Below are positions 1 to 10,173 of a stretch of DNA of 64,000 nucleotides, in pieces; within the stretch, counting starts at the first letter, position 1; every line of letters starts with the position of its first letter. Below the pieces are notes generated by a model. That model was not told where the DNA came from. It saw only the letters and a list, made by a program, of their open reading frames with translations, and made no database searches. The translations under genes were made by a program, and so were the position numbers. The stretch is from NCBI RefSeq assembly GCF_003058085.1, contig NZ_QBUD01000001.1, positions 434,001-498,000 of the forward strand. The letters are read 5' to 3'. This DNA is from Yoonia sediminilitoris. Its GTDB lineage: Bacteria; Pseudomonadota; Alphaproteobacteria; Rhodobacterales; Rhodobacteraceae.

Positions 1-168
1 GCCGCTTGTGCGTAGAACAACTATGCCCGTCGCAGCGCAAGCCGGGGCTCCGCGCGTTCAGGGCTGAAATAATCCTCTGGACCGTTTCCAAGACGCCCTT
101 TACCCAATGATATTTCGTGAAATCGGCGCTGACGGCGCAGGATGGGTGGGCTCTGACCATCGGCGGAG
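1..168. other. Left-edge non-coding stretch
   Basis: No open frame with convincing coding character, RNA gene or strong hairpin was found between the window edge and the end of the J-domain gene. Nothing can be assigned here. Confidence 0.4.
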
Positions 169-804
169 TTAGTCCTTTTCGCGGAAAAAGCGGCTGGCTT
201 TAACCTGGTCCCACGCCCAAACGACCTCGGACAACTGTTCTTCCTGACTGCGGTCGCCCCCGTTCATGTCCGGGTGCAGGACTTTGATAAGGGCTTTGTA
301 GGCTTTGCGAATTTGCGGCTTTGACCAATTGTCCTTGGCCTCAAGAATTTCAATCGCGCGGCGTTCGGTCGGCGGCAGGCGTCGCCCGGAAGTGGCCCCT
401 TTGCCGGGATTGCGGGTGGCATTCACGCCAAGCACCTGATGTGGATCATCCACACCTAAACGCGCCCATGCGCGTTCTTCCACGCTGCGCTTCATTGGTT
501 TTGTCGGACGTTCCCAAACGCGGTCCTGATCCATCTGTGCAGCCAGTTCGGCCTCTGACGTGGTGTCAAAGAAGTTCCATTTCAGATTGTATTCCCGCAC
601 GTGCGTCTGGCAAAACCAGAAATAGTCATCCAGCACGTCAGGCGACTTGGGCGCGCGGTATTTGCCAGCCTCTTCACAGCCCTCATGGTCGCAGACGCGC
701 ATCGATGTTTCTGATGCACCAGACATCCCACGCCGTCCGCGCGGGTTCTTTTTCTTTGAACTTGACACCGACATGTCAAAACCAAAGGGGTCATCTTTCT
801 TCAT
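169..804 (-). CDS. J-domain (DnaJ-like) protein
   Basis: This 211-residue protein has a C-terminal J domain (about residues 145-205) with the diagnostic HPD tripeptide at 177-179, which in the family stimulates the ATPase of DnaK-type Hsp70. The N-terminal half holds Cys38, Cys43, Cys65 and His68, a plausible zinc site. The glycine-rich and classical zinc-finger regions of true DnaJ are absent, so it is a specialised J protein rather than DnaJ. It is divergent from the BolA-family gene, with 78 bases between them. The client is unknown. Confidence 0.88.
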   Translation of the reverse strand: MKKDDPFGFDMSVSSSKKKNPRGRRGMSGASETSMRVCDHEGCEEAGKYRAPKSPDVLDDYFWFCQTHVREYNLKWNFFDTTSEAELAAQMDQDRVWERPTKPMKRSVEERAWARLGVDDPHQVLGVNATRNPGKGATSGRRLPPTERRAIEILEAKDNWSKPQIRKAYKALIKVLHPDMNGGDRSQEEQLSEVVWAWDQVKASRFFREKD

Positions 805-882
805 TTCGCGTCATCCCTTTCCGGTTCGGACAACATACTTTAAACTCCCCAGCAAAAGATTGAAGAGGGTAAGAGCAAAATA

Positions 883-1134
883 ATGGGACTTGACGCAGAA
901 ATTTCCGGGGCATTGCAAAAACTTTCACCAACGCAGCTTGAGGTTGTGAATGAAAGTGCGATGCATCAGGGTCATGCAGGCGATGATGGATCAGGCGAAA
1001 GCCACTGGCGGGTGATAATTCAGGCCGCACAATTTGACGACATGTCACGAATTGCCCGCCACCGCGCGATCCACAGCGCGTTGGGCCCCGATATCATGGG
1101 CCGGATTCACGCGTTGGCGATCGAGATCAAGTAA
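883..1134 (+). CDS. BolA family protein
   Basis: This 83-residue single-domain protein of BolA size contains the conserved ESHWRV stretch near residue 40 and a C-terminal helix ending GRIHALAIEI. BolA-family proteins act in the cytoplasm, usually with a monothiol glutaredoxin to bind or deliver [2Fe-2S] clusters, and some affect transcription. The ATG follows a GAAGAGGG ribosome-binding site. The gene is divergent from the J-domain gene and convergent with the DUF4177-like gene. Which BolA subtype it is cannot be decided by eye. Confidence 0.88.
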   Translation: MGLDAEISGALQKLSPTQLEVVNESAMHQGHAGDDGSGESHWRVIIQAAQFDDMSRIARHRAIHSALGPDIMGRIHALAIEIK

Positions 1135-1137
1135 AGG

Positions 1138-1584
1138 CTATTCCGCCGCGACGTCGGATTTTTTGGGCTTTTCGCCGGTCCCGGACTTCAGCAATTGCTG
1201 CTTGTCATCTGCCGTCAGCCGTTCTGCACCATGAAGCGGGCGCGTGGCGGCATCACCTGTCCGGGGAAGCGCAGGCTCTTGCGCCAGCGGTGGTGCGACG
1301 GCGGTCTTTTCGCTGGCGGGCTCTGCACGGGCAGATGGGGCCGCTACTGCCTGGGCCGTCCGCCGGCGAAAGATCAGCATATTCTGATAGACGGTCGTCT
1401 TGCTCATCAGCCCCTCGCGCTGTTCGCAGGGCAGCGTATCGGTCCGCTGATATTCCCAGCCGTCGGCGGCCAGATCATTCATCGCGGTTTGCAGCGCGTT
1501 GGCGAAACGGTCCTCGGCGGTCTTGACCCCCTTGGCTTTAAGGCCGCGGGTCGGTGCGGGCACCACTTTATATTCGTAAGTCAT
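1138..1584 (-). CDS. DUF4177-like conserved protein
   Basis: The first part (starting MTYEYKVVPAPTRG, to about residue 75) resembles DUF4177, a small domain typified by a YEYKVV strand and a DGWE motif (here AADGWEYQ). The rest is low-complexity, rich in Ala, Pro and Glu. I place the start at 1584, because a GGAAGG ribosome-binding site precedes it and the domain begins there; the frame stays open upstream to 1641 without such support. It gives a 148-residue cytoplasmic protein of unknown function. It ends 4 bases from the convergent BolA-family gene. Confidence 0.75.
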   Translation of the reverse strand: MTYEYKVVPAPTRGLKAKGVKTAEDRFANALQTAMNDLAADGWEYQRTDTLPCEQREGLMSKTTVYQNMLIFRRRTAQAVAAPSARAEPASEKTAVAPPLAQEPALPRTGDAATRPLHGAERLTADDKQQLLKSGTGEKPKKSDVAAE

Positions 1585-1662
1585 TGCGTCGCCTTCCCAT
1601 CTCAACCGCACCGACATAGCAAGAAACCCCTGTGATTCCAAGTATTCGGGGGATTATGAGGA

Positions 1663-3174
1663 TCACAGCCCCAGCTTGCTGCTGACCAATTGGTTGACGG
1701 TCGCCGGATTCGCCTTGCCGCCGGTGGCTTTCATGACCTGCCCCACGAACCATCCAGCCAGTTTCGGGTTTTGCTTGGCCTTTTCAACCTGTGCGGGGTT
1801 GGCGGCAATAATCTCGTCCACCGCAGCTTCGATTGTGCCGGTATCGGTGACCTGCTTCATACCTTCGGTTTCCACGATTTCGGTCGGGTCGCGGTCTTGG
1901 GTGTAAGCGATATTAAAGACATCCTTGGCGATCTTGCCCGAGATATCACCGGATTTGATCAGCCCCACGATCTGCCCCAGACGTTCAGCCGAAATCGGGC
2001 TGGTGCCGATGTCCTTGTCGTCCTTCTTGAGCCGCCCGAACAATTCGTTGATGACCCAGTTGGCGGCTAGCTTGCCGTCGCGCCCTTCGGCCACCTTTTC
2101 AAAGAACGCCGCATTTTCCGCCTCGGCGGTCAGAACAGATGCGTCGTAGTCGGACAGTCCGAAATCCCCCATAAAGCGGGCTTTCTTGGCGTCTGGCAGT
2201 TCAGGCAGCCCGGCTTTGATATTATCAACCCACGTTTGTTCAATTTCGAGCGGCAGCAGGTCAGGGTCGGGAAAATAGCGGTAATCATGTGCTTCTTCCT
2301 TGGAGCGCATGGACCGCGTTTCGTTCTTGTCGGGATCATAGAGCCGGGTTTCCTGCACGACCTCTTTGCCGTCCTCGATCAAGGCAATCTGGCGGCGAGC
2401 TTCGACGTCGATCGCCATCTGGATAAAGCGCATGGAGTTCATGTTCTTGATCTCGCAGCGGGTGCCCAGATGCGAGAAATCCTGTGTTTCCTGATATTTT
2501 TCGTAGTCGCCGGGCTTGCAGATCGACACGTTCACATCGGCACGCAGGTTGCCGTTTTGCATGTTGCCATCGCAGGTGCCCAGATAGCGCAGGATCTGGC
2601 GCAATTTCAGCACATAGGCGGCGGCTTCCTCTGGCCCGCGAATGTCGGGGCGGCTGACGATTTCCATCAGGGCGACGCCGGTCCGGTTCAAATCCACGAA
2701 TGACATGGTTGGGTCCATGTCATGGATCGACTTGCCAGCATCCTGTTCAAGGTGAATCCGTTCGATGCGCACCTTGCGTGCGGTGCCGTCGCCCATTTCC
2801 ACCAGCACTTCGCCTTCACCCACAATCGGGTGGTAAAGCTGCGAAATCTGGTAACCTTGCGGCAAGTCGGGGTAAAAATAGTTCTTGCGGTCAAAGGCCG
2901 ACACAAGGTTGATCTGCGCGTTCAGGCCAAGGCCGGTGCGCACCGCCTGTTCCACGCAACCTTCGTTGATGACGGGCAGCATGCCGGGCATGCCCGCATC
3001 CACAAAGGCCACGTTGCTGTTAGGTTCGGCCCCAAAACGTGTGGAGGCCCCCGAGAACAGCTTGGCGTTTGTCGCTACCTGCGCGTGGACTTCCAACCCG
3101 ATCACGAGTTCCCAGTCATTTTGCGCGCCGGCAATGGTTTTGGGGGCGGGTGTGTCGTAGGTCAGATCAAGCAT
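1663..3174 (-). CDS. gatB: Asp-tRNA(Asn)/Glu-tRNA(Gln) amidotransferase subunit B
   Basis: This 503-residue protein has the usual GatB length and the N-terminal signature [12 protein letters not shown], followed by the [13 protein letters not shown] motif. GatB is the tRNA-binding kinase subunit of GatCAB: it phosphorylates mischarged Glu-tRNA(Gln) or Asp-tRNA(Asn), and the ammonia released by GatA then converts it to the amide. The C-terminal YqeY-like tail is present ([17 protein letters not shown]). gatA and gatC are not in this window, so gatB is separate from them here. Confidence 0.98.
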   Translation of the reverse strand: MLDLTYDTPAPKTIAGAQNDWELVIGLEVHAQVATNAKLFSGASTRFGAEPNSNVAFVDAGMPGMLPVINEGCVEQAVRTGLGLNAQINLVSAFDRKNYFYPDLPQGYQISQLYHPIVGEGEVLVEMGDGTARKVRIERIHLEQDAGKSIHDMDPTMSFVDLNRTGVALMEIVSRPDIRGPEEAAAYVLKLRQILRYLGTCDGNMQNGNLRADVNVSICKPGDYEKYQETQDFSHLGTRCEIKNMNSMRFIQMAIDVEARRQIALIEDGKEVVQETRLYDPDKNETRSMRSKEEAHDYRYFPDPDLLPLEIEQTWVDNIKAGLPELPDAKKARFMGDFGLSDYDASVLTAEAENAAFFEKVAEGRDGKLAANWVINELFGRLKKDDKDIGTSPISAERLGQIVGLIKSGDISGKIAKDVFNIAYTQDRDPTEIVETEGMKQVTDTGTIEAAVDEIIAANPAQVEKAKQNPKLAGWFVGQVMKATGGKANPATVNQLVSSKLGL

Positions 3175-3288
3175 CGGGCATACCTTTTTGGTGTCTTGAG
3201 GGGCTGTCTAAGCAAAGCCTCGCGCAGCTTCAAGAGATTGCGGATTCAACGCTTGCCCGAAAGTGCGGGTTTGGGGCAGATTAATGCA

Positions 3289-4095
3289 ATGAAATTGACC
3301 AAAGCCATCGTGGGGGCGGTTGCGGCGATTGTTTTCGCGGGCACATGCCTCGCTGATGTACCGGATTTGCGCCCCGTTTCCCGTCAGGATGCACAGGCTG
3401 TGGCCCTCGGGGCCCTGCGCCCATATGTGCGCCCCGCCCATATTGTGCGCTATCCGGCAGTCATTGAAACCCGCGTCCCCGATGTCAGACCGGTCAAGCG
3501 CGATATGTTCCTGCCGCGCGCCCGCTGGGATTTCAAACCGGGCGGCCAGCTGTGGACGCGCGCGGCCATGTCGGCCGTCGCGGGCCATGCCGCTGTGCTG
3601 ACAAGCGTGGTGCCCCGTGACATCGACCGCTGGTGCCCGGCCTATGCCGATCACGGAACCGACAAACGCCGCGCTTTTTGGGTTGGCATGATGTCGGCGC
3701 TGGCAAAGCATGAAAGCACCTACCGCCCTGCGGCTGTCGGTGGCCCGGACCTGTGGTATGGCTTGCTGCAAATCTATCCTGCGACCGCCCGCGGCTATGG
3801 CTGCCGCGCGACAAGTGGTGCGGCGCTCAAGAACCCGACCGAAAACCTGAGCTGTGCAGCCCGGATCATGGCCGTGACCGTCCCGCGCGACAATGCGGTT
3901 GCCTTTTTTGACCGCCGTTGGCGGGGTGTCGCTGCCGATTGGGGCCCGATGACGAAACGCGGCAAGATTGCCGAAATGGCCGCATGGACAAGCGCGCAAA
4001 GCTATTGCCAGCCGCTCATGAACATGCGCCCGGTGGCGCGCACACAAACGGGTGTCAGCCTTTCATCGCGAAGCGCGACGCCGATACAAGACTGA
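3289..4095 (+). CDS. Secreted lytic transglycosylase (SLT domain)
   Basis: This 268-residue protein begins with a clear signal peptide (MKLTKAIVGAVAAIVFAG, cleavage after CLA). The C-terminal half carries an SLT-type lysozyme-like fold: the likely catalytic Glu lies in AKHESTYRP, followed by YGLLQIYPATARGYGC. It should cleave peptidoglycan in the periplasm. The frame is open far upstream (from 2722), but that part overlaps gatB antisense and lacks coding character; the signal peptide fixes the start at 3289. Its 3' end overlaps the convergent acyltransferase gene by 41 bases. Confidence 0.88.
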   Translation: MKLTKAIVGAVAAIVFAGTCLADVPDLRPVSRQDAQAVALGALRPYVRPAHIVRYPAVIETRVPDVRPVKRDMFLPRARWDFKPGGQLWTRAAMSAVAGHAAVLTSVVPRDIDRWCPAYADHGTDKRRAFWVGMMSALAKHESTYRPAAVGGPDLWYGLLQIYPATARGYGCRATSGAALKNPTENLSCAARIMAVTVPRDNAVAFFDRRWRGVAADWGPMTKRGKIAEMAAWTSAQSYCQPLMNMRPVARTQTGVSLSSRSATPIQD

Positions 4096-4948
4096 CCGTC
4101 GGTGCATCCTTGCCGCCTAACGCCAGGGTCGCCCTGCGCAGGAGTGCTATTCCATCGGCCGGATTGTGCGGAATAGCCGCAGCCGAGATTGGGTCGCCCA
4201 CTGTTATCCGGAACGGCTGCTTTGCCTTGTTCAGTGTCTCGTGAAACAGGGTGATGTCCCGCAATGTCGGGTGAATGCGATCAAACAGATAAAACAGCGC
4301 CGAATTGCGCGCCTGTATGTTGACGGGCACAACAGGCAGGTCGAATTTACGCGCCAGCATCGCCGCAGACCCCATCCAAGGCCGTTCATGCAGCCGCAGC
4401 CCACGACGCTTGGCCAGCCGCCCGGAGGGAAAAATCACGCCCAACCGCCCTGCGTGGGTTGCCCTGCGCACATATGCCATGGTTTCGCGGGTCTTGGCAT
4501 GGCTGCGCTTGTCGGTCCGCCACTCGACAGGCGCAATCATGCTGCCCATCTGCGGCAGCACGCGCAGGATATCCCGGTTGGCAAAGAAATATGCGTCAGC
4601 CCGTTGCCGCGCGATAAGGTGGTGCAGGATGATTCCGTCGGCAATGCCGGTCGGATGGTTCGCCACAATCAGCGCAGGTCCATGTGCGGGGATATGTCCA
4701 AGCCCCTTGGCGGTGACCGTTCGGGCCAGCCGGTTGCCCATGTCGCACATGATCTCGTCGGCGGAGCTATGTTCGAAAGACTGCGCGATCCTGACGGTTT
4801 TGTCATAAGCCAGTAAGCGGTGCAGCATAGCGCGGGCCAGACCGGACCCGCGCCCGTCGCGGTAAAGCCAAGGCGCACGTTCGGCGATCAGCGGGTCAAT
4901 GCGGTGTTCCATGACCTTATATAGCAGCGCGCGGCGTAACGGTTCCAT
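4055..4948 (-). CDS. PlsC-like 1-acyl-sn-glycerol-3-phosphate acyltransferase family protein
   Basis: This 297-residue protein has the acyltransferase blocks in order: NHPTGIADG (the HX(4-5)D catalytic motif), NRDILRVLP, FPSGR (phosphate binding) and PVVPVNI. Members transfer acyl chains to glycerophosphates or to lyso-ornithine lipid at the inner membrane. The spacing between His and Asp is one residue longer than the classical HX4D motif, as in hemolysin-like acyltransferases. The exact acceptor cannot be read from sequence. Its 3' end overlaps the transglycosylase gene on the other strand. Confidence 0.82.
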   Translation of the reverse strand: MEPLRRALLYKVMEHRIDPLIAERAPWLYRDGRGSGLARAMLHRLLAYDKTVRIAQSFEHSSADEIMCDMGNRLARTVTAKGLGHIPAHGPALIVANHPTGIADGIILHHLIARQRADAYFFANRDILRVLPQMGSMIAPVEWRTDKRSHAKTRETMAYVRRATHAGRLGVIFPSGRLAKRRGLRLHERPWMGSAAMLARKFDLPVVPVNIQARNSALFYLFDRIHPTLRDITLFHETLNKAKQPFRITVGDPISAAAIPHNPADGIALLRRATLALGGKDAPTVSLVSASRFAMKG

Positions 4949-5015
4949 GACGGGTGTGTTGCGGTTGGCTGACCAGCGGTGATTTGCGGATATTGTCGTT
5001 TGCTACTGGCAGAAA

Positions 5016-7565
5016 TTAGCCCAAAATCCGTGTCACCATCTCGGTTGTGTCGCGTGACAGATGCGGGGTGGCGGCGATGCGCTGCAACGCGCCGCGCATT
5101 TTTGCCTGCCGGTCCGGGTCATAACGTTTCCATGTATCAAACGACGTGCTGACCCGTGCGGTGGTCTGTGGATTGATCGGATCAAGCTTGATCAGCCAGT
5201 CGGCCAGCAGGTCATAACCCGCACCGGACGGGTCGTGAAAACCCGCCGTATTGGACTTGAGCGCGCCAAAGACGGCGCGGAACCGGTTTGGGTTTTTCAG
5301 ATCGAAAGCCGGATGCGCCGTCAGATTGGCGGCCGTCGTTGCTGCCAAACGGGGGGCGGCACAGCTGACCTGAAGGCCGAACCATTTATCCATCACCAGA
5401 CGGTCGTTTTGCCATTGCGTTTCAAAGGCTGCCAACTCTGGCTGGCCTTTCCCGATTTTCAACAGTGCGGCCAGCGCTGCAAGTTGCTGTGTCATGTTGT
5501 CGGCGTCGGTATATTGCGCGCTGGCCTGCTTGCCCCCGTCCAGTTTCGACATCAGTGACAGGATGGCGTTGCCAAGACTGCGTTTGCCCGTGGCAACCGC
5601 ATCGGGGCTATATGCCCCTGTCACCGTCATATCTGCATAAAGCCGGGGCAGGCTGTCTTGCAGCTGTTGCGCCAAAAGAAGTTTCAGCGCCTCATGCGCA
5701 TGGTAGATCGCCATGGGGTCCGGCGTTTGTCCGGCATCGACGAGGGCGGTTGCGGTGTCTTCCTCTGACGGGAGCAACAGCACACAGGCGCGAAAGGCCG
5801 GATCATAGCTGTCGTCGCGCAGCACCGTCGCAAGACCGTCAAGATAGGCCGCGTCAGGCGCCGCATCATCGCGCACCATCCGCAGCAGCACGTCTTGTGC
5901 CAGCCTGCGCCCCGCGTCCCATTTGTTGAACGGGTCCGTGTCGTGCGCCAGCAGGAACGCAAGGTCCTTGTTCGACTGGGGATAGTCGAGGATCACCGGC
6001 GCCGAAAAATCGCGCTGGATCGACGCAATGGGTTTGCCGGACAGGTCGTCAAAGGTGAAGGTCTCTGCGGCCTCTGTCAGTTCAAGCAGGGTCGTTTTCA
6101 CAACTTCGGTGCCGCCTTCATCAAGCAGGCCCACGGCGATGGGAATGACAAGCGGCTCTTTGTGCGGCTGACCCGGCGTTGGTGGCGTGCTTTGCGACAG
6201 ATGCAGCCGGTAGGTGCCGTTGCTGTATTCGTCGCGGACCGTGACCTTTGGGGTGCCCGCCTGACTGTACCATCTGGCGAATTGGGTCAGGTCACGGCCT
6301 GTTGCATCGGTAAAGACGGCCAGCCAGTCCTCGATCGTGGCTGCGTCGCCGTCGTGGCGAGCAAAATAAAGATCCAGCGCCTTTTTGTAATCGCCTGCGC
6401 CCACGAGGCGGCGCAACATGCCGATAATCTCGGCGCCCTTTTCATAGACTGTCATGGTGTAGAAGTTATTGATCTCGACAAAGCTTTCGGGCCGGACCGG
6501 GTGGGCGAGGGGGCCTGCATCCTCGCGGAACTGGTGTGCGCGTAAGGCAATCGCATCGTCGATCCGCTTGACCGCATGGCCGCGCATATCGCCGGTGAAC
6601 TGCTGATCGCGAAACACGGTGAGCCCTTCCTTGAGGCACAGTTGGAACCAGTCGCGGCAGGTGATCCGGTTGCCCGTCCAGTTGTGGAAATATTCATGGG
6701 CGATGATCGCCTCGATCCGTTCGAAATTGGCATCGGTGGCGGTTTCGGGGCTGGCGAGCACGGCGGCAGCGTTGAAGATGTTCAGCCCCTTGTTTTCCAT
6801 CGCCCCCATGTTGAAATCATCCACTGCGACGATGTTGAACAGGTCCAGATCATATTCACGCCCATAGACTTCTTCGTCCCACTTCATGGATTTCTTAAGC
6901 GCCTCCATCCCGAAGGCGCATTTGCCCTCGTCGCCGGGGCGGACCCAGATGTTCAGGGCGACATCGCGGCCGGACATTGTGGTGAAACTATCGGGATGAT
7001 TGACCAGATCACCGGCGACCAAGGCGAAAAGGTAGGCGGGCTTGGGCCACGGGTCCGACCATTCGGCCCAGCCGTCGTCCTGTGCCACCGGATTGCCGTT
7101 GGACAACAAAACAGGCAGTTCAGATTCGATTCTGACCTTGAAGGTTGCCATCACATCGGGGCGATCGGGGTAGTAGGTGATCTTGCGAAAGCCCTCTGCC
7201 TCGCACTGGGTGCAATACATGCCGTTCGACATATAAAGCCCGTCCAGACTGGTGTTGGCGGCGGGGTCGATCTCGACTTCGGCTTCGAAAACGAAGGGGC
7301 CGTCGGGGACTGTGCAGGTCAGCCCTTCGTCAGTGACTTCTGGTGTGATAGTGTTGCCGTTGATGGCCGTGCGGATCAGGGTCAGGTTTTCGCCATGCAA
7401 GAAAAACACGCTGTCTTTGGCATCGGGGTTGGGGCGGAAATGGATTCGCGACAGCACCCGCGTCGCCGATGGGGCCAGCTTGAAGGTCAGTTGCACGTCG
7501 TCGATCAGAAAGGCCGGCGGGGCATAGTCGCGCAGATATATCGTCTGGGGGGCGGCGTCTTTCAT
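5016..7565 (-). CDS. pepN: Aminopeptidase N
   Basis: This 849-residue M1-family zinc metallopeptidase contains the exopeptidase motif GAMEN (in NMGAMENKGLN) and the zinc motif HEYFH at residues 290-294, with the third ligand Glu313 in LKEGL. It removes N-terminal residues from peptides in the cytoplasm. Length and C-terminal region match the proteobacterial PepN type rather than the shorter eukaryotic-like forms. The upstream neighbour on the opposite strand is a DUF2256 gene; no operon partner is evident. Confidence 0.97.
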   Translation of the reverse strand: MKDAAPQTIYLRDYAPPAFLIDDVQLTFKLAPSATRVLSRIHFRPNPDAKDSVFFLHGENLTLIRTAINGNTITPEVTDEGLTCTVPDGPFVFEAEVEIDPAANTSLDGLYMSNGMYCTQCEAEGFRKITYYPDRPDVMATFKVRIESELPVLLSNGNPVAQDDGWAEWSDPWPKPAYLFALVAGDLVNHPDSFTTMSGRDVALNIWVRPGDEGKCAFGMEALKKSMKWDEEVYGREYDLDLFNIVAVDDFNMGAMENKGLNIFNAAAVLASPETATDANFERIEAIIAHEYFHNWTGNRITCRDWFQLCLKEGLTVFRDQQFTGDMRGHAVKRIDDAIALRAHQFREDAGPLAHPVRPESFVEINNFYTMTVYEKGAEIIGMLRRLVGAGDYKKALDLYFARHDGDAATIEDWLAVFTDATGRDLTQFARWYSQAGTPKVTVRDEYSNGTYRLHLSQSTPPTPGQPHKEPLVIPIAVGLLDEGGTEVVKTTLLELTEAAETFTFDDLSGKPIASIQRDFSAPVILDYPQSNKDLAFLLAHDTDPFNKWDAGRRLAQDVLLRMVRDDAAPDAAYLDGLATVLRDDSYDPAFRACVLLLPSEEDTATALVDAGQTPDPMAIYHAHEALKLLLAQQLQDSLPRLYADMTVTGAYSPDAVATGKRSLGNAILSLMSKLDGGKQASAQYTDADNMTQQLAALAALLKIGKGQPELAAFETQWQNDRLVMDKWFGLQVSCAAPRLAATTAANLTAHPAFDLKNPNRFRAVFGALKSNTAGFHDPSGAGYDLLADWLIKLDPINPQTTARVSTSFDTWKRYDPDRQAKMRGALQRIAATPHLSRDTTEMVTRILG

Positions 7566-7678
7566 GGGTCCGGTCCGTTTTCGCTGTTTGGAGCAGCGTA
7601 GGGTCGCGCGATCTGGATTGCCACTGTCATTGGGGGCCTTGGGTGGAAAATTTGGCGCAGCACGCCATGTTGCGTCCT

Positions 7679-7834
7679 ATGGCAAAGATGCGCAAAAAGA
7701 CCGACCTGCCGCAAAAGACATGCGCGACCTGCGGCCGCCCATTTGTCTGGCGCAAAAAGTGGGCCAGGGACTGGAACGCCGTGCGCTATTGTTCTGACAA
7801 ATGCCGGATGCAGCGCAACCGGTCCGGTGCGTAG
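7679..7834 (+). CDS. DUF2256 zinc-finger-like protein
   Basis: This small protein of about 51 residues has two Cys pairs (CATCGRPF and CSDKC) around a RKKWARDW core, the pattern of DUF2256 and a probable zinc ribbon. The start is uncertain: the ATG at 7679 fits family length, while a GTG at 7643 has a G-rich stretch upstream. Function is unknown. It stands alone between pepN and glcB. Confidence 0.75.
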   Translation: MAKMRKKTDLPQKTCATCGRPFVWRKKWARDWNAVRYCSDKCRMQRNRSGA

Positions 7835-7936
7835 AATTGGTCAGATGGAATGACCAGGCTTGTTGCCTATCGGAAACTTTTGTTTTAGGCCCCTCCTGAA
7901 AATGCGATAGGTTGTCGCAAGCTAAATCAGGGAAGA

Positions 7937-10087
7937 ATGATGACGGATCGGGTCGAAAAACATGGTTTGCAGGTTGATACGCAATTGGCGGCATTTGTCG
8001 AAGAACAGGCATTGCCCGGCACCGGGTTGACCGCTGACCAGTTCTGGAAAGGTTTTGCGGGCCTCGTGGGCGAGATGACGCCGCGCAACCGCGCCCTTCT
8101 GGCCAAACGTGAAGACATCCAGTCACAGATTGACGCGTGGCATATCGCGCACCGAGGCAGCCCGCATGACCGCACGGCCTACGAAGCTTTCTTGGCAGAA
8201 ATTGGCTATCTGGTGCCCGAAGGCCCGGCCTTTGAAATCGACACGGCAAATGTGGACCCCGAGATTGCCAAGGTGCCGGGTCCGCAGTTGGTTGTGCCGA
8301 TTACCAACGCCCGTTTCGCCCTGAATGCGGCCAACGCCCGCTGGGGCAGTCTTTATGATGCGTTCTATGGCACTGACGCAATGGGCACGCTGCCGCCAAA
8401 AGGCGGTTATGACCGTGGTCATGGTGCCCGCGTCGTGGCCCGCAGCCGTGTGTTTCTGGACGAGGCCTTTCCGCTGGTTGGCGCAAGCCACGCGGACGTG
8501 CGCCGCTATTACGTGCATGATGGCGCCTTGCTGGTTGATGACAATCCGCTTCAGGACCCGGCCAAATTCGTGGGCTATCGCGGCAACCCCAAGGCGCCAG
8601 ACGCGATCTTGCTGGTCAACAACGGTCTGCACGTCGAACTGGTCTTTGACCGGGCCCACCCGATTGGCAGTCGCGATCAGGCGCTGTTGGCCGATGTGCG
8701 TCTGGAAAGCGCCGTTTCCGCGATTATGGATTGCGAAGACAGCGTGGCCTGTGTCGATGCCGAGGATAAGACGCTGGCCTACACCAACTGGCTTGGCTTG
8801 ATGAAGGGGGATCTGGAAGCCGCGTTCAACAAAGGTGGCCAGACCCGGACCCGCCGGTTGGCGGCAGATGTGTCATATACCGCAGCCGACGGCAGCCCGC
8901 TGACCCTGAAGGGCCGCGCGCTGCTGTGGGTCCGTAATGTGGGCCACCTGATGACCAATCCCGCGATCCTTGATGCCGAAGGTGACGAGGTCTTTGAGGG
9001 GCTGATGGACGCGATGTTTACCACCGTGATTGCGATGCATGATTTGCAGCGTGACGGGGGGAACTCGATCTACGGGTCGATCTATGTTGTGAAGCCCAAA
9101 ATGCACGGACCCGAAGAGGTCGCTTTTACCAACGATATCTTTGCCAGTGTCGAAGACGCGCTGGGCTTGCCCCGTCATACGGTCAAGATCGGTATCATGG
9201 ACGAAGAACGCCGGACGACCGTCAATCTCAAGGAATGTATCCGTGCGGCTAAGTCGCGCGTGGCGTTCATCAATACCGGATTTCTGGATCGCACCGGCGA
9301 TGAAATCCACACCTCAATGGAAGCAGGCCCCTTCAGCCGCAAGGATTTCATCAAGCGCAAGCAGTGGATTGGCGCTTATGAGGATCAGAATGTTGATATC
9401 GGGCTGGAATGCGGATTTTCGGGCAAGGCCCAGATCGGCAAGGGCATGTGGGCGATGCCTGATTTGATGGCGGCGATGCTGGAACAGAAGATTGGCCATC
9501 CGCAATCGGGTGCGAATTGTGCATGGGTGCCAAGCCCGACTGCGGCGACCCTGCACGCGTTGCATTACCACAAGGTTGATGTGATGGCTGTTCAGGCGCG
9601 GCTGCGCAAAGGCGGGCGCCGCGCCTATGTGTCCTCGATCCTTGATATTCCGCTGGCGCAATACCAGCGCTGGACCGATGACCAGAAGGTGCGCGAGATC
9701 GAGAATAACGCCCAGGGTATTCTGGGTTATGTCGTGCGCTGGATTGATCAGGGTGTCGGTTGTTCAAAGGTGCCTGACATCAACAATGTCGGCCTGATGG
9801 AAGACCGTGCAACCTGCCGGATTTCCAGCCAGGCGCTGGCCAATTGGCTGCACCATGAAGTTGTCTCGCAGGAACAGGTGATGGAGGCGATGCAAAAGAT
9901 GGCCGCTGTGGTGGACGGGCAGAACGCGGATGATCCTGCCTATCGCCCGATGGCTCCGAATTTCGACGGTATCGCGTTTCAGGCCGCCTGTGATCTGGTA
10001 TTCAAAGGCCGCATCCAGCCATCAGGCTACACCGAGCCTGTGCTGCACCAGCGCCGTCTGGAACTGAAGGCGCAACGTAACCATTAA
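7937..10087 (+). CDS. glcB: Malate synthase G
   Basis: This 716-residue enzyme has typical malate synthase G length. It condenses glyoxylate with acetyl-CoA to malate in the glyoxylate shunt or glycolate pathway. Recognisable segments include [24 protein letters not shown] and the C-terminal [14 protein letters not shown]. Two adjacent ATGs occur at 7937 and 7940 behind an AGGGAAG ribosome-binding site. No isocitrate lyase gene is in the window. A GlcG-like gene follows, but a hairpin repeat and a possible operator separate them. Confidence 0.97.
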   Translation: MMTDRVEKHGLQVDTQLAAFVEEQALPGTGLTADQFWKGFAGLVGEMTPRNRALLAKREDIQSQIDAWHIAHRGSPHDRTAYEAFLAEIGYLVPEGPAFEIDTANVDPEIAKVPGPQLVVPITNARFALNAANARWGSLYDAFYGTDAMGTLPPKGGYDRGHGARVVARSRVFLDEAFPLVGASHADVRRYYVHDGALLVDDNPLQDPAKFVGYRGNPKAPDAILLVNNGLHVELVFDRAHPIGSRDQALLADVRLESAVSAIMDCEDSVACVDAEDKTLAYTNWLGLMKGDLEAAFNKGGQTRTRRLAADVSYTAADGSPLTLKGRALLWVRNVGHLMTNPAILDAEGDEVFEGLMDAMFTTVIAMHDLQRDGGNSIYGSIYVVKPKMHGPEEVAFTNDIFASVEDALGLPRHTVKIGIMDEERRTTVNLKECIRAAKSRVAFINTGFLDRTGDEIHTSMEAGPFSRKDFIKRKQWIGAYEDQNVDIGLECGFSGKAQIGKGMWAMPDLMAAMLEQKIGHPQSGANCAWVPSPTAATLHALHYHKVDVMAVQARLRKGGRRAYVSSILDIPLAQYQRWTDDQKVREIENNAQGILGYVVRWIDQGVGCSKVPDINNVGLMEDRATCRISSQALANWLHHEVVSQEQVMEAMQKMAAVVDGQNADDPAYRPMAPNFDGIAFQAACDLVFKGRIQPSGYTEPVLHQRRLELKAQRNH

Positions 10088-10092
10088 AGGCA

Positions 10093-10122
10093 GATGGGTT
10101 CAAACCCATCTTACGGTTTGGT
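10093..10122 (-). repeat. Small palindromic intergenic repeat, copy 1
   Basis: Five bases after the glcB stop there is a perfect stem (AGATGGGTT / AACCCATCT, 2-base loop) followed by TTACGGTTTGGT. On the minus strand this reads as 12 flank bases plus the hairpin, and it matches copy 2 at 11648-11677 in 29 of 30 positions. It lacks a T-run, so it is not a classical intrinsic terminator. The copies look like a dispersed REP-like element. Confidence 0.75.
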
Positions 10123-10123
10123 A

Positions 10124-10136
10124 TCTGTCAGACAGA
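10124..10136. promoter_or_regulatory. Possible operator upstream of the GlcG-like gene
   Basis: TCTGTC-A-GACAGA is a perfect 6-bp inverted repeat 37 bases upstream of the start codon. The core GT-NNN-AC resembles sites bound by FadR-subfamily GntR regulators, which often control glycolate or lactate genes. This is only a motif match; no such regulator is adjacent. Confidence 0.3.
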
Positions 10137-10173
10137 ATTTGTAAATGTGGGTTTAGTCCCAAGGAGAAGAACG

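Noticed and set aside
2722..3288. Upstream extension of the transglycosylase reading frame
   Set aside because: It lies antisense to gatB, and the clear signal peptide begins at 3289.
6576..7601. 341-codon frame opposite pepN
   Set aside because: Mirror frame of a strongly conserved gene; the translation has no family resemblance.
10093..10111. Intrinsic terminator of glcB
   Set aside because: Perfect hairpin but no T-run follows on either strand.
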